DNA from: Clostridia bacterium
GTDB taxonomy: Bacteria; Bacillota; Clostridia; Oscillospirales; Acutalibacteraceae
Direction: 5' to 3'
Length of the DNA stretch: 64,000 nucleotides
Assembly (NCBI GenBank): GCA_017521425.1
Contig: JAFXCQ010000033.1
Coordinates: 42,738-106,737 of the forward strand
Shown here: one piece after another, positions 54,163-62,775 of the stretch
Layout of the letters: every line of letters starts with the position of its first letter
Position numbering within the stretch: the first letter of the stretch is position 1
The notes under the pieces: generated by a model
Database searches by the model: none
What the model was told of the DNA's origin: nothing
The model's input: the letters and a program-made list of their open reading frames with translations, nothing else
Made by a program: the position numbers and the translations under genes

Positions 54163-55073
54163 TAGTGTGCGCCTCCTATAATATCTTTCAAGTCAGTAAT
54201 ACCATATTTTTCCATAACGCGTGGTAAAGTTTCAATAATATCTTTACACACATACGGATTTATCAAGTTTGCGGCACCTACTTCAACCGCAGAAGCACCT
54301 GCTAACATAAATTCAATAACATCTTCAGCAGTAGAAACACCGCCCATTCCGACAATCGGAATATTAACTGCATCATAAACCTGATACACCATTCTTACTG
54401 CAACAGGCTTGATTGCATTACCAGAGAAACCTCCCATTTTATTAGCAATAACAGGTTTCTTTGTTTTCAAATCAATTCGCATACCTAAAAGTGTATTTAT
54501 AAGACTTATACCATCTGCACCCGCTTCTTCACACGCTTTTGCTATTGAAACGATATCTGTAACATTTGGTGAAAGTTTTATAATTACAGGTTTAGTTGTT
54601 GCTTTTTTGACTTCTCTTGTAACTTCCGCCGCTGCTTCAGGTGATGTACCGAAACTCATACCGCCACCGTGAACATTAGGGCAACTCACATTTACTTCGA
54701 GCCAGCCTACTTGTTCTTCTTTATCAAGTTTCTCACAAGTGTAAACATAATCTTCGACAGAAAACCCGCTTACATTTGCCATAACTTTTTTATTAAAAAC
54801 TTCTTTAAGTTTTGGTAATTCTTCAGAAATAACTTTTTCTACACCTGGATTTTGAAGCCCTACAGCATTTATCATACCTGCTTCACACTCGGCAATTCTT
54901 GGTGTGGGATTGCCGAAACGAGCATCTTTTGTTGTACCTTTAAAAGAAAATGTACCTAAAATATTTATGTCGTAAAGTTCTGCGAATTCGTAACCATAAC
55001 CAAAAGTACCACTTGCAGGAATTAAAGGGTTGGAGAGATTTAAACCACAAAGTGATGTTTCAAGATTTACCAT
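54162..55073 (-). CDS. pyrD: dihydroorotate dehydrogenase, NAD-dependent (class 1B) catalytic subunit
   Basis: The 303-residue flavoprotein has NPLIPASGTFGYG at the N-terminus, the catalytic-Cys segment EVNVSCPNVHGGGMSFG near residue 130, and IVGMGGVSTAEDVIEFMLAGASAVEVG near the end. Catalytic Cys instead of Ser and the neighbouring PyrK make it class 1B, passing electrons to NAD+. It overlaps the pyrK end by seven bases. Confidence 0.95.
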   Translation of the reverse strand: MVNLETSLCGLNLSNPLIPASGTFGYGYEFAELYDINILGTFSFKGTTKDARFGNPTPRIAECEAGMINAVGLQNPGVEKVISEELPKLKEVFNKKVMANVSGFSVEDYVYTCEKLDKEEQVGWLEVNVSCPNVHGGGMSFGTSPEAAAEVTREVKKATTKPVIIKLSPNVTDIVSIAKACEEAGADGISLINTLLGMRIDLKTKKPVIANKMGGFSGNAIKPVAVRMVYQVYDAVNIPIVGMGGVSTAEDVIEFMLAGASAVEVGAANLINPYVCKDIIETLPRVMEKYGITDLKDIIGGAH

Positions 55074-55798
55074 ATAATCTCCTCCCTTTCTAAAACAGGG
55101 CCATCTTTACAGATACGTTTGTTGCCATATTTTGTTTTGCAGGAGCAACCCATACAAGCACCAAAGCCACAACCCATTCTTTCTTCAAAACTGTACTGAC
55201 CGCTTGTCACAGCAGTATTTTCAATTGCTTTAAACATAGGCATTGGTCCGCAAGTAAAGAAATAAGAATATTCTAAATCTTTCATAACATCTGTTACAAA
55301 ACCTTTTGTACCAACACTACCATCAACAGTAGTAACATAAACTGTTGCACCTAATGCTTCAAATTCTTCTTTATAGAAGATTTCGTCAGCAGTATTAAAG
55401 CCTAAAATTACAGTAGGCTTTTTTCCTTCTTTTACTAATTTTTTGCAAAGACCATACATTGGTGGAACACCAACGCCACCGCCGATTAAAAGTGGATTTT
55501 CTCCACTTTTATCGGTATTGTAGCCATTGCCGAGTCCTACTAAAATATCGAATGTTTCGCCAGGGATTTTAGTTGACATAATTTCAGTACCAGCACCCAC
55601 CACCTTGTAGATAAGTGTAATTGTACTTTCATCGTAATCGCAAACTGAAATTGGACGTCTTAAATAAAGTCCGTCAACTTTGATATTAACAAACTGACCT
55701 GTTGCAGTGAGAGCAGAAGTATCTCCTTCAACAATCATTTTGTAAACATCTTTTGCGATTTTTTTATTTTCTGTAATTGTATAAATTCCTTGATACAT
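55067..55798 (-). CDS. pyrK: dihydroorotate dehydrogenase electron-transfer subunit
   Basis: The 243-residue protein has an FAD-binding beta barrel (LRRPISVCDYDE), an NAD domain (LLIGGGVGVPPMYGLCKKL) and a C-terminal [2Fe-2S] site with four Cys in ERMGCGFGACMGCSCK and RICKDGPV. It carries electrons from PyrD to NAD+. The frame runs into the carB end, but ATG 55798 has TAAGGAGT and starts the conserved fold. Confidence 0.94.
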   Translation of the reverse strand: MYQGIYTITENKKIAKDVYKMIVEGDTSALTATGQFVNIKVDGLYLRRPISVCDYDESTITLIYKVVGAGTEIMSTKIPGETFDILVGLGNGYNTDKSGENPLLIGGGVGVPPMYGLCKKLVKEGKKPTVILGFNTADEIFYKEEFEALGATVYVTTVDGSVGTKGFVTDVMKDLEYSYFFTCGPMPMFKAIENTAVTSGQYSFEERMGCGFGACMGCSCKTKYGNKRICKDGPVLEREEIIW

Positions 55799-55808
55799 TT
55801 TATACTCC

Positions 55809-58800
55809 TTATTCGTCAATAGTTGAAATGCAGAGTGTTGTTTCTTCAAGAACATCAAGCAATACTGCAACAGTATCGAGTGAAGTGAAGAGTGTTACAT
55901 TGTTTTCAACTGCACATTGACGAATTTCGTGACCATCTGATAAATAACCTGTTTGATTAATATCACGAGTATTGATTACATAGTTGATATAACCCTGACG
56001 CATATTGTTAAGAATTTCTTCACTGCCTTCGCTGATTTTCTTAACTGCGTGAGTTCTTATTCCGTTTTCTTTAAGGAAGTTTGCAGTACCCTCTGTTGCC
56101 TGAATATTGAAGCCCATATTGTAGAAGCGACGGATAATTGGTAACGCTTCTTCTTTGTCTTCGTCAGCAATAGTAGCAAGAACTGTACCGTAGTTCATAA
56201 CATTCATACCAGAAGCCTGTAAAGCTTTATAAAGAGCGCGGGTAAGTTTATTATCGTAACCGATTGCTTCACCGGTTGATTTCATTTCAGGTGAAAGGTA
56301 CGCATCAAGTCCGCGGAGTTTTGAGAATGAGAAAGCAGGAGCTTTAACATACCAACGTTTTTTATCTTCAGGGTAGAGATAATCGATACCTTGTTCTTTA
56401 AGACTCTTACCTAAAATTGTAAGAGTTGCAATATCCGCTAAACTGTATGAAGTTGCTTTTGAAAGGAATGGAACTGTTCTTGAAGAACGTGGGTTAACTT
56501 CAATAATGAACACATTTTCATCCTTGTCAACAATAAACTGAATATTGTAAAGACCAACAATACCTATACCAAGGCCTAATTTCTTTGTATATTCAAGAAT
56601 TGTTTCTCTTACTTTTTGTGAAATGCTGAATGTCGGGTAAACACTTGTTGAGTCACCACTGTGGATACCTGTTCTTTCAACAAGCTCCATAATACCAGGA
56701 ACAAAAACATCTTTACCATCACAGATAGCATCAACTTCAACTTCTTTACCTGAGATATATTTATCAACAAGAACAGGCTTGTCTTCATCAATTTCAACAG
56801 CAGTTTTAAGGTAATGTTTCAATTGTTCTTCATCTGCAACAATCTGCATTGCACGGCCACCTAAAACGAATGATGGACGAACTAATACAGGGTAGCCTAT
56901 TCTCTTTGCTGCTTCAAGACCATCTTCAATTTTTGTAACTGCTTTACCTTCTGGTTGTGGAATATCTAATTCTTTAAGAAGTTTCTCAAATGAATCACGG
57001 TTTTCAGCCTTTTCAATAGCATCACAATCTGTACCGATAATTTTAACACCACGGTTTTTGAGTGGTTCTGCTAAGTTGATAGCAGTCTGACCACCTAAAG
57101 AAGCTATAACACCCATTGGTTTTTCAAGGTGAATAATGTTCATAACATCTTCAACTGTAAGTGGTTCAAAATAAAGTTTATCTGAACAAGTGTAATCTGT
57201 TGAAACGGTTTCAGGGTTGTTGTTGATGATGATTGCTTCATAACCTGCAGATTTGATTGTCTGAACTGCGTGAACGGTTGAGTAGTCAAATTCAACACCC
57301 TGACCGATTCTGATAGGACCAGAACCGAGAACTATAATTTTCTCTTTATCTGAAACAATCGATTCGTTTTCTGCTTCGTAAGTTGAGTAGAAGTAAGGAA
57401 CTGTACCCTCGAACTCCGCTGCACAAGTATCAATCATTTTATAAACAGGGAACATTTTGTTTTCAACACGGATGTTATAAACATCAATTTCGCTACATTC
57501 CCAAAGACGAGCAATATATTGGTCGCAGAAGCCCATTCTTTTTGCTTCGTAAAGAACTGTTAAATCGTTCTTATTAGCTTTGAGCTTTTCTTCCATACGA
57601 ATGATATTTCTGATTTTTTCAAGGAATAAAATATCAATTTTGGTTGCATCGTAAATCATACCGATGTCTGTACCGTGACTGATAAGTTCTGCAATAGCAA
57701 AAATTCTGTCATCAGTACCGTCTTTTATATATTGAAGAAGTTCTGCTTCTGTGTAACTGTCAAACTTTTTCATATAAAGGTGGCAAACACCTATTTCAAG
57801 TGAACGAGCTGCTTTTAAAAGACATTCTTCAATAGTTCTGCCAAGGCTCATTACCTCACCTGTTGCTTTCATCTGTGTTGAAAGCTTATTGTTTGCAGTT
57901 GCAAATTTGTCAAATGGGAAACGAGGCATTTTTGCAACAACATAGTCGAGTGCCGGTTCACAAGCAGCAGGAATATTTGCAAGTTGAATTTCTTCAAGGT
58001 GCATACCAACTGCAATTTTTGCAGTAACACGGGCAATTGGGTAACCACTTGCTTTAGATGCTAAAGCAGATGAACGAGAAACACGTGGGTTAACCTCGAT
58101 AACATAGTAATCGAATGAAAGTGGGTCAAGTGCAAACTGTACGTTACAACCGCCCTCAATTTCTAATGCTTTAATAATTCTTAAAGCACTGTCACGAAGC
58201 ATACCTGCTTCTTTATTTGTAAGTGTCTGACAAGGACAAACAACAATTGAGTCACCTGTATGAATACCAACAGGGTCAACATTTTCCATATTACAGATAG
58301 CAATTGCTGTGTCATTTGAGTCACGCATTACTTCAAATTCAATTTCTTTATAGCCTTTAATGCTCTTTTCAACAAGAACCTGATGAACTGGTGAAAGTTT
58401 AAGACCATTTTTGAGAAGTTCGCGACATTCTGCTTCATTATCAGCGAAACCGCCACCTGTACCACCTAATGTGAAAGCAGGACGAAGAACGACTGGGTAA
58501 CCGATTCTTTCACAAGCTGCAAGACCTTCTTCAACAGTATTTGCAATTTCTGAAGGAAGAACAGGTTCACCTAAATCAATACAAAGTTGTTTAAAGAGTT
58601 CACGGTCTTCTGCTCTTTCGATACTTTCGCTCTTTGTACCTAAAAGTTCAACCTCACATTCTTCTAAAATACCTTTTTTCTCAAGTTGCATTGCAAGGTT
58701 AAGACCTGTCTGACCGCCGATACCTGGAACGATAGCATCTGGTCTTTCATAACGAATAACCTTTGCGATATATTCAAGTGTAAGTGGCTCCATATAAACT

Positions 58801-58988
58801 TTGTCAGCCATTGAAGTATCAGTCATAATTGTTGCAGGGTTTGAGTTACAAAGAATAACTTCATAACCTTCTTCTTTAAGTGCAAGACACGCCTGAGTAC
58901 CTGCGTAGTCAAATTCTGCGGCTTGTCCTATTACGATAGGGCCTGAGCCTATAACAAGTATTTTCTTAATATCGGTTCTTTTTGGCAT
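55809..58988 (-). CDS. carB: carbamoyl-phosphate synthase large subunit
   Basis: The 1059-residue protein has two homologous ATP-grasp halves. The first ([19 protein letters not shown], then [25 protein letters not shown]) makes carboxyphosphate and carbamate. The second ([46 protein letters not shown]) phosphorylates carbamate. A C-terminal MGS-type regulatory domain follows from about residue 935. Both synthetase sites look intact, in contrast to the partner CarA. It starts one base after the carA stop with AAGGAGGGC upstream. Confidence 0.97.
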   Translation of the reverse strand: MPKRTDIKKILVIGSGPIVIGQAAEFDYAGTQACLALKEEGYEVILCNSNPATIMTDTSMADKVYMEPLTLEYIAKVIRYERPDAIVPGIGGQTGLNLAMQLEKKGILEECEVELLGTKSESIERAEDRELFKQLCIDLGEPVLPSEIANTVEEGLAACERIGYPVVLRPAFTLGGTGGGFADNEAECRELLKNGLKLSPVHQVLVEKSIKGYKEIEFEVMRDSNDTAIAICNMENVDPVGIHTGDSIVVCPCQTLTNKEAGMLRDSALRIIKALEIEGGCNVQFALDPLSFDYYVIEVNPRVSRSSALASKASGYPIARVTAKIAVGMHLEEIQLANIPAACEPALDYVVAKMPRFPFDKFATANNKLSTQMKATGEVMSLGRTIEECLLKAARSLEIGVCHLYMKKFDSYTEAELLQYIKDGTDDRIFAIAELISHGTDIGMIYDATKIDILFLEKIRNIIRMEEKLKANKNDLTVLYEAKRMGFCDQYIARLWECSEIDVYNIRVENKMFPVYKMIDTCAAEFEGTVPYFYSTYEAENESIVSDKEKIIVLGSGPIRIGQGVEFDYSTVHAVQTIKSAGYEAIIINNNPETVSTDYTCSDKLYFEPLTVEDVMNIIHLEKPMGVIASLGGQTAINLAEPLKNRGVKIIGTDCDAIEKAENRDSFEKLLKELDIPQPEGKAVTKIEDGLEAAKRIGYPVLVRPSFVLGGRAMQIVADEEQLKHYLKTAVEIDEDKPVLVDKYISGKEVEVDAICDGKDVFVPGIMELVERTGIHSGDSTSVYPTFSISQKVRETILEYTKKLGLGIGIVGLYNIQFIVDKDENVFIIEVNPRSSRTVPFLSKATSYSLADIATLTILGKSLKEQGIDYLYPEDKKRWYVKAPAFSFSKLRGLDAYLSPEMKSTGEAIGYDNKLTRALYKALQASGMNVMNYGTVLATIADEDKEEALPIIRRFYNMGFNIQATEGTANFLKENGIRTHAVKKISEGSEEILNNMRQGYINYVINTRDINQTGYLSDGHEIRQCAVENNVTLFTSLDTVAVLLDVLEETTLCISTIDE

Positions 58989-58989
58989 C

Positions 58990-60075
58990 TTACTTGCCCT
59001 CCTTCATAATAGTAATAAATTTATCGAACAATACATCGTTTACTGCACCTGGTGCACCTTCTGGATTGAACTGAACACCGAATACTTTATCTTTCTCGTT
59101 TTCAATACCTTCAACAGTTTTGTCGAGAATATCGCGATGTGTGATTTTTAATTCTGTTGATTTTAATGACTCTTCATTAAGAGTGTAATCCTGACTTTGT
59201 GAAACTGTAATTACTTTACCTGTTTCAACATTCATTACAGGGTGGTTACCACCGTGGTGACCGAATTTTAATTTATCGCTCTTTGCACCGTAAGCAGCTG
59301 CAAGCACAAGGTTACCTAAACCAATACCGAAGATTGGGAATTTACCTTTAAGTTCTTTAAGAACATCTACAATTGCTGCAACATCCTCCGGACTGCCAGG
59401 TCCGTTTGAAACTACAACACCATCAGGATTCATTTTGATAATTTCTTTTGCTGATGTGTTGAAAGGAACAACTGTTACATTACAGCCACGAGCATTTAAA
59501 AGACGGATAATATTAAGCTTTATACCGCAGTCAATTGCTACAACATTGTACTTGGCATTTGTTGTTCTTGAATACCAACGTTTTTTACAACTCACTTTTT
59601 CTACAGCATTTGTTGTAACAGGTGTATTCTTAATAATTTCAATTGCTTTTTCTGTTGGCACATCTGCATTTGTAAGAATTACACGGCTACTTCCGTTATC
59701 ACGGATTTTTCTTGTAATTTCTCTTGTATCTACACCCCAGATGCCAGGAATATGATTTTCTTCCATTTCTTCTGAAAGTGTTTTTGTGTAACGGAAGTTT
59801 GAAGGAATATCGTTATATTCTCTTACTACAAGACCGCCGAGTGTTGAAACTTTTGCTTCAAAGTCTTCATCAGCAACACCGTAGTTACCGATAAGCGGAT
59901 AAGTCATAACTACTATTTTATCTGTGAAAGAAAGATCTGACATCATCTCCTGATAACCTGCCATTGCAGTATCAAACACTATTTCACATACTCTTTCTGA
60001 GTCAGCACCGAAACCATAGCCATAGTATTCGCTACCATCCTGAAAGACAATCTTTTTTCTTACTTCATTTGCCAT
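58990..60075 (-). CDS. carA: carbamoyl-phosphate synthase small subunit with a dead glutaminase site
   Basis: The 361-residue protein keeps the CarA plan: an N-terminal CPSase-small domain ([28 protein letters not shown]) and a class I glutaminase fold ([25 protein letters not shown]). But the nucleophile motif GICLGHQ reads G-I-G252-L-G-N255-L, so the catalytic Cys is Gly. The catalytic HPE reads N337-P-E339. The glutamine-binding NHGF reads S294-Q-D-Y297. The frame is intact and the rest well conserved, so it is not a pseudogene. It should still pair with CarB but cannot hydrolyse glutamine. Overlaps the pyrC end by 16 bp. Confidence 0.93.
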   Translation of the reverse strand: MANEVRKKIVFQDGSEYYGYGFGADSERVCEIVFDTAMAGYQEMMSDLSFTDKIVVMTYPLIGNYGVADEDFEAKVSTLGGLVVREYNDIPSNFRYTKTLSEEMEENHIPGIWGVDTREITRKIRDNGSSRVILTNADVPTEKAIEIIKNTPVTTNAVEKVSCKKRWYSRTTNAKYNVVAIDCGIKLNIIRLLNARGCNVTVVPFNTSAKEIIKMNPDGVVVSNGPGSPEDVAAIVDVLKELKGKFPIFGIGLGNLVLAAAYGAKSDKLKFGHHGGNHPVMNVETGKVITVSQSQDYTLNEESLKSTELKITHRDILDKTVEGIENEKDKVFGVQFNPEGAPGAVNDVLFDKFITIMKEGK

Positions 60076-61307
60076 ACTATTTTACCTCCATATACAGTCA
60101 TAAGACATTTACCGAAAACACTCTCACCCTGGAAAGGCGTTGCCTTCCCCATTGAAAGAAATTCGTTACTGTCGATTTTATATTGATTGCTTAAATCCCA
60201 CACAGTCAAAGAACCGTCATCTTTAATACCGAAACGGTTTCTTGGATTATCGGTAAGCATTTTTATAACTAAGTTAAGTGGCAATATGCCGGTTTTTACA
60301 AGTTTTGTATAAACTATAGGGAAAGCAGTTTCTATACCTGTTATTCCCATAAGACTTTTTTCAAGCCCCTTTGACTTTTCTTCAAAAGAGTGTGGTGCGT
60401 GGTCAGTTGCAAGCATATCAATTGTACCATCAAGAACACCCTCTATTAAAGCAAGTCTGTCTTCTTCACTGCGTATTGGCGGATTCATTTTAAATCTTCC
60501 GTCTTCTTCCAACATCATATCATTTAAAACTAAATAGTGCGGCGCAGTTTCGCAAGTAACATCTACACCTTCTTTTTTTGCTTGTCTTATTATTTCAACA
60601 CTTTCTTTCGTCGAAATGTGGCAGACATGATATTTACATCCTGTTTCTTTTGCCAATTTCAAATCGCGTTTAATTGGCCCCCATTCACTTTCGCTACAAA
60701 TTCCACGATGGTTATTTTTCAAAGCGTATTCACCTTTGTGGATATAACCACCATCTAAAAGTGAGTTATCTTCACAGTGCGCCGAAATTATTTTATTTAA
60801 AGCCTTTGCCTTTTCCATAGCAGAACGCATTAAACTCTCGCTCTGCACTCCTCTGCCATCATCAGAGTAGCCAATAGAAATCGGTGCAAGATTTTCAATA
60901 TCTGAAAGTGTTTCACCTTTTTCATCTACCGTAAGTGAAGCAAACGGATGAACACCGATTACTGCATCACTCTTTATAATGTCTCTTTGAAGATTCATAT
61001 TATCTACATTATGTGGAACAGGGTTTAAATTCGGCATCGAAAGAACATCGGTATAACCGCCCCTCGCAGAAGCCATAGTACCTGATTTTATAGTTTCTTT
61101 ATAAGAAAAACCCGGCTCTCTGAGATGAACGTGAACATCACAGAAACCGGGGAAAATACCATATTCAGAAACACTTGAAGATAACATATCCTGTAAAAGA
61201 GAAGAAATAGCCACATCACCCTGAACATTTACTTCACAAGTATATTCAGGAATGAATGTAACTTTTTGATTTTTATAAACGTGTGCATTTTTAAATGCTA
61301 AATTCAT
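60060..61307 (-). CDS. pyrC: dihydroorotase (class I)
   Basis: The 415-residue amidohydrolase cyclises carbamoyl aspartate. The metal site HxH is in GFCDVHVHLREPG near residue 58. Further ligands lie in AHCEDNSLL and YHVCHISTKESVEI, with the catalytic Asp in MLATDHAPHS near residue 305. It is the first gene of the operon and stands behind a terminator/antiterminator leader. AAGGA lies 11 bases before the ATG. Confidence 0.94.
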   Translation of the reverse strand: MNLAFKNAHVYKNQKVTFIPEYTCEVNVQGDVAISSLLQDMLSSSVSEYGIFPGFCDVHVHLREPGFSYKETIKSGTMASARGGYTDVLSMPNLNPVPHNVDNMNLQRDIIKSDAVIGVHPFASLTVDEKGETLSDIENLAPISIGYSDDGRGVQSESLMRSAMEKAKALNKIISAHCEDNSLLDGGYIHKGEYALKNNHRGICSESEWGPIKRDLKLAKETGCKYHVCHISTKESVEIIRQAKKEGVDVTCETAPHYLVLNDMMLEEDGRFKMNPPIRSEEDRLALIEGVLDGTIDMLATDHAPHSFEEKSKGLEKSLMGITGIETAFPIVYTKLVKTGILPLNLVIKMLTDNPRNRFGIKDDGSLTVWDLSNQYKIDSNEFLSMGKATPFQGESVFGKCLMTVYGGKIVWQMK

Positions 61308-61343
61308 TCAAAACCAATCCTTCTAAATTTCAACTAATTTTAT

Positions 61344-61438
61344 AAAAAAGCCTTTGCCAAAACGGCAAAGGCTTGAGAATCTATACGGGCATAGTTTACC
61401 CAATTGTAAAACTCAAATCTTGCCGATATCTCGTATCG
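61344..61438 (-). promoter_or_regulatory. transcription attenuator in the pyr operon leader (class unknown)
   Basis: On the minus strand a strong terminator (AGCCTTTGCC with GGCAAAGGCT, then six T) lies about 40 bp before pyrC. Its upstream arm, extended as CTCAAGCCTTTGCCG, can pair instead with CGGCAAGATTTGAG (plus 61412-61425), forming an antiterminator that encloses a GGGT/GCCC hairpin. A further CGATA/TATCG hairpin (61424-61438) overlaps the upstream arm. The layout is that of a metabolite- or protein-controlled switch. I find no PyrR-type binding loop. Confidence 0.65.
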
Positions 61439-61474
61439 AATTAAAGACTTAGTGTTTGTCGTTTTTATTTTAAG

Positions 61475-61654
61475 TTATTCTGCAACTGTTTCAGAAATAA
61501 AATCATCTTCAAGACAAGAACAAGAAACGTAATTGTCTTCATCATAACTTTCAGGAGCATTTTTTGCTTTAACTTTCTGAAGAACTACATAAACTGCTGC
61601 CGCAGCTGCTGCAATTGCTGCTAAAACGCCTAAAAATTTTAAAAACTTTTTCAT
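61475..61654 (-). CDS. small single-pass membrane protein
   Basis: The 59-residue protein starts MKKFLKFLG, has one alanine-rich membrane helix (about 6-26), then a charged, acidic tail with a CSC motif (YVSCSCLEDDF). ATG 61654 with AAGGAGT upstream is preferred to an earlier in-frame start. It is divergent from sigG and lies upstream of the pyr leader, with which it may share a transcript. The family is not recognised beyond resemblance to small YtxH-like proteins. Confidence 0.6.
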   Translation of the reverse strand: MKKFLKFLGVLAAIAAAAAAVYVVLQKVKAKNAPESYDEDNYVSCSCLEDDFISETVAE

Positions 61655-61695
61655 ATAAACAACACTCCTTAATAACATTATTTTTTCTTTTTATT

Positions 61696-61723
61696 ATTAT
61701 AACACACACTAATAAAAAGTCAA
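61696..61723 (-). promoter_or_regulatory. strong promoter of the small membrane protein gene
   Basis: On the minus strand TTGACT (61723-61718), 16-bp spacer, TATAAT (61701-61696). Read-through could also feed the pyr leader, since I see no clear promoter between the two. Confidence 0.75.
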
Positions 61724-61740
61724 CATTTTTTACTGTAAAT

Positions 61741-61803
61741 AAAGAGTAAAATTTTTGAAAAAAAAGAGTGAAATTTTGATTAAAATTCTACAAAGAGTAA
61801 ATA
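61741..61803. repeat. three direct repeats AAAGAGTRAAAT upstream of sigG
   Basis: AAAGAGTAAAAT (61741), AAAGAGTGAAAT (61763) and AAAGAGTAAATA (61792) are spaced 22 and 29 bp apart in the divergent region between the small membrane protein and sigG. They could be binding sites for a regulator. Confidence 0.45.
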
Positions 61804-61865
61804 ATATTTTTTGTAACTTATGAAACTCTTGAAACTTCTTTTACATATCAGAAAAGGAGTTTTTT

Positions 61866-62633
61866 ATGATTTACAACAAAGTTGAGATTTGCGGAATAAA
61901 TACATCTACATTAAAAATATTACCCGAAAAAGAAAAACAAGCACTTTTAAAAGAGGCAAAAAACGGCAACCAAAAAGCACGGGAAGATTTAATAAATGGA
62001 AATTTGCGACTCGTTTTAAGTGTTATTCAAAGATTCACTAATCGTGGTGAGAATTTAGATGATTTATTTCAGGTAGGTTGCATTGGTTTAATAAAAGCAA
62101 TTGATAATTTTGATACAAGTCACGAGGTGCGTTTTTCGACTTATGCTGTACCTATGATTATAGGTGAAGTGCGAAGATATTTAAGGGATAACAACCCTAT
62201 AAGAGTTTCGCGTTCGTTAAGAGATACCGCCTACCACGCTATGCAGATAAAAGAAAGAATTTCTAATGAGAAAGGTTACGAACCAACTGTTGAAGAAATA
62301 GCAAAAGAAATGAACTTAAAAAAAGAAGATGTCGTAATTGCTCTTGAAGCAGTCGTTGACCCCGTTTCATTTTATGAACCTGTTTATTCAAATGGTGGTG
62401 ACACTATATTTTTAATGGACCAGATTGGATCAAACGAAACTGACATCGACTGGGTAGATGAAATTGTTTTAAAAGAATCAATAAAAAATCTACCACAAAG
62501 AGAGAAAAAAATTCTTTCTATGAGATTTATGCGTGGTATGACACAGACAGAAGTTGCTAATGAAATCGGAATTTCACAAGCACAGGTTTCAAGACTTGAA
62601 AAAAATGCACTTGATAGTATTAAGGGAAATTAG
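61866..62633 (+). CDS. sigG: sporulation sigma factor SigG
   Basis: The 255-residue sigma-70 family protein begins YNKVEICGINTSTLKIL, the N-terminal tag typical of SigG and the site bound by its inhibitors. Region 2 (NLDDLFQVGCIGLIKAIDNFD, FSTYAVPMIIGEVRRYLRDN), region 3 and region 4 (GMTQTEVANEIGISQAQVSRLEKNALDSIK) follow. SigG drives late forespore genes. AAGGAG precedes the ATG. Usually it follows spoIIGA-sigE; neither gene is in the window upstream, so here it has been separated. Its stop lies at the edge of a repeat element. Confidence 0.93.
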   Translation: MIYNKVEICGINTSTLKILPEKEKQALLKEAKNGNQKAREDLINGNLRLVLSVIQRFTNRGENLDDLFQVGCIGLIKAIDNFDTSHEVRFSTYAVPMIIGEVRRYLRDNNPIRVSRSLRDTAYHAMQIKERISNEKGYEPTVEEIAKEMNLKKEDVVIALEAVVDPVSFYEPVYSNGGDTIFLMDQIGSNETDIDWVDEIVLKESIKNLPQREKKILSMRFMRGMTQTEVANEIGISQAQVSRLEKNALDSIKGN

Positions 62634-62772
62634 GCGATTAGGTGTTAGAAATTAAGAATTAAAAATGAAAAATTAAAAATTTCGGAAGTCCTGCGGACTT
62701 GATTATAATCATTAGTTAATAAAAACAACAAGCTCTATCATTTTTAGTTTTGAAAATGATAGAGCTTATGTT
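62634..62772. repeat. intergenic heptamer-array element (copy B) with terminator-like stem
   Basis: A TAAAAATGAAAAATT-type array leads to AATTTCGG, then the hairpin AAGTCC-tgc-GGACTT (62686-62700). A second stem follows, AGCTCTATCATTTT (62731-62744) with AAAATGATAGAGCT (62753-62766). It lies between convergent sigG and the Fn3 gene and probably terminates both. Compared with copy A, three base pairs of the first hairpin and one of the second have changed on both arms together. Confidence 0.75.
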
Positions 62773-62775
62773 TTA

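Noticed and set aside
58990..60075. carA as a pseudogene
   Set aside because: The frame is full length, start and stop are coupled to neighbours, and most conserved segments remain; only the glutaminase site is lost.
61308..61474. PyrR binding loop in the pyr leader
   Set aside because: The conserved PyrR loop sequence is not present in the strand that would be transcribed.
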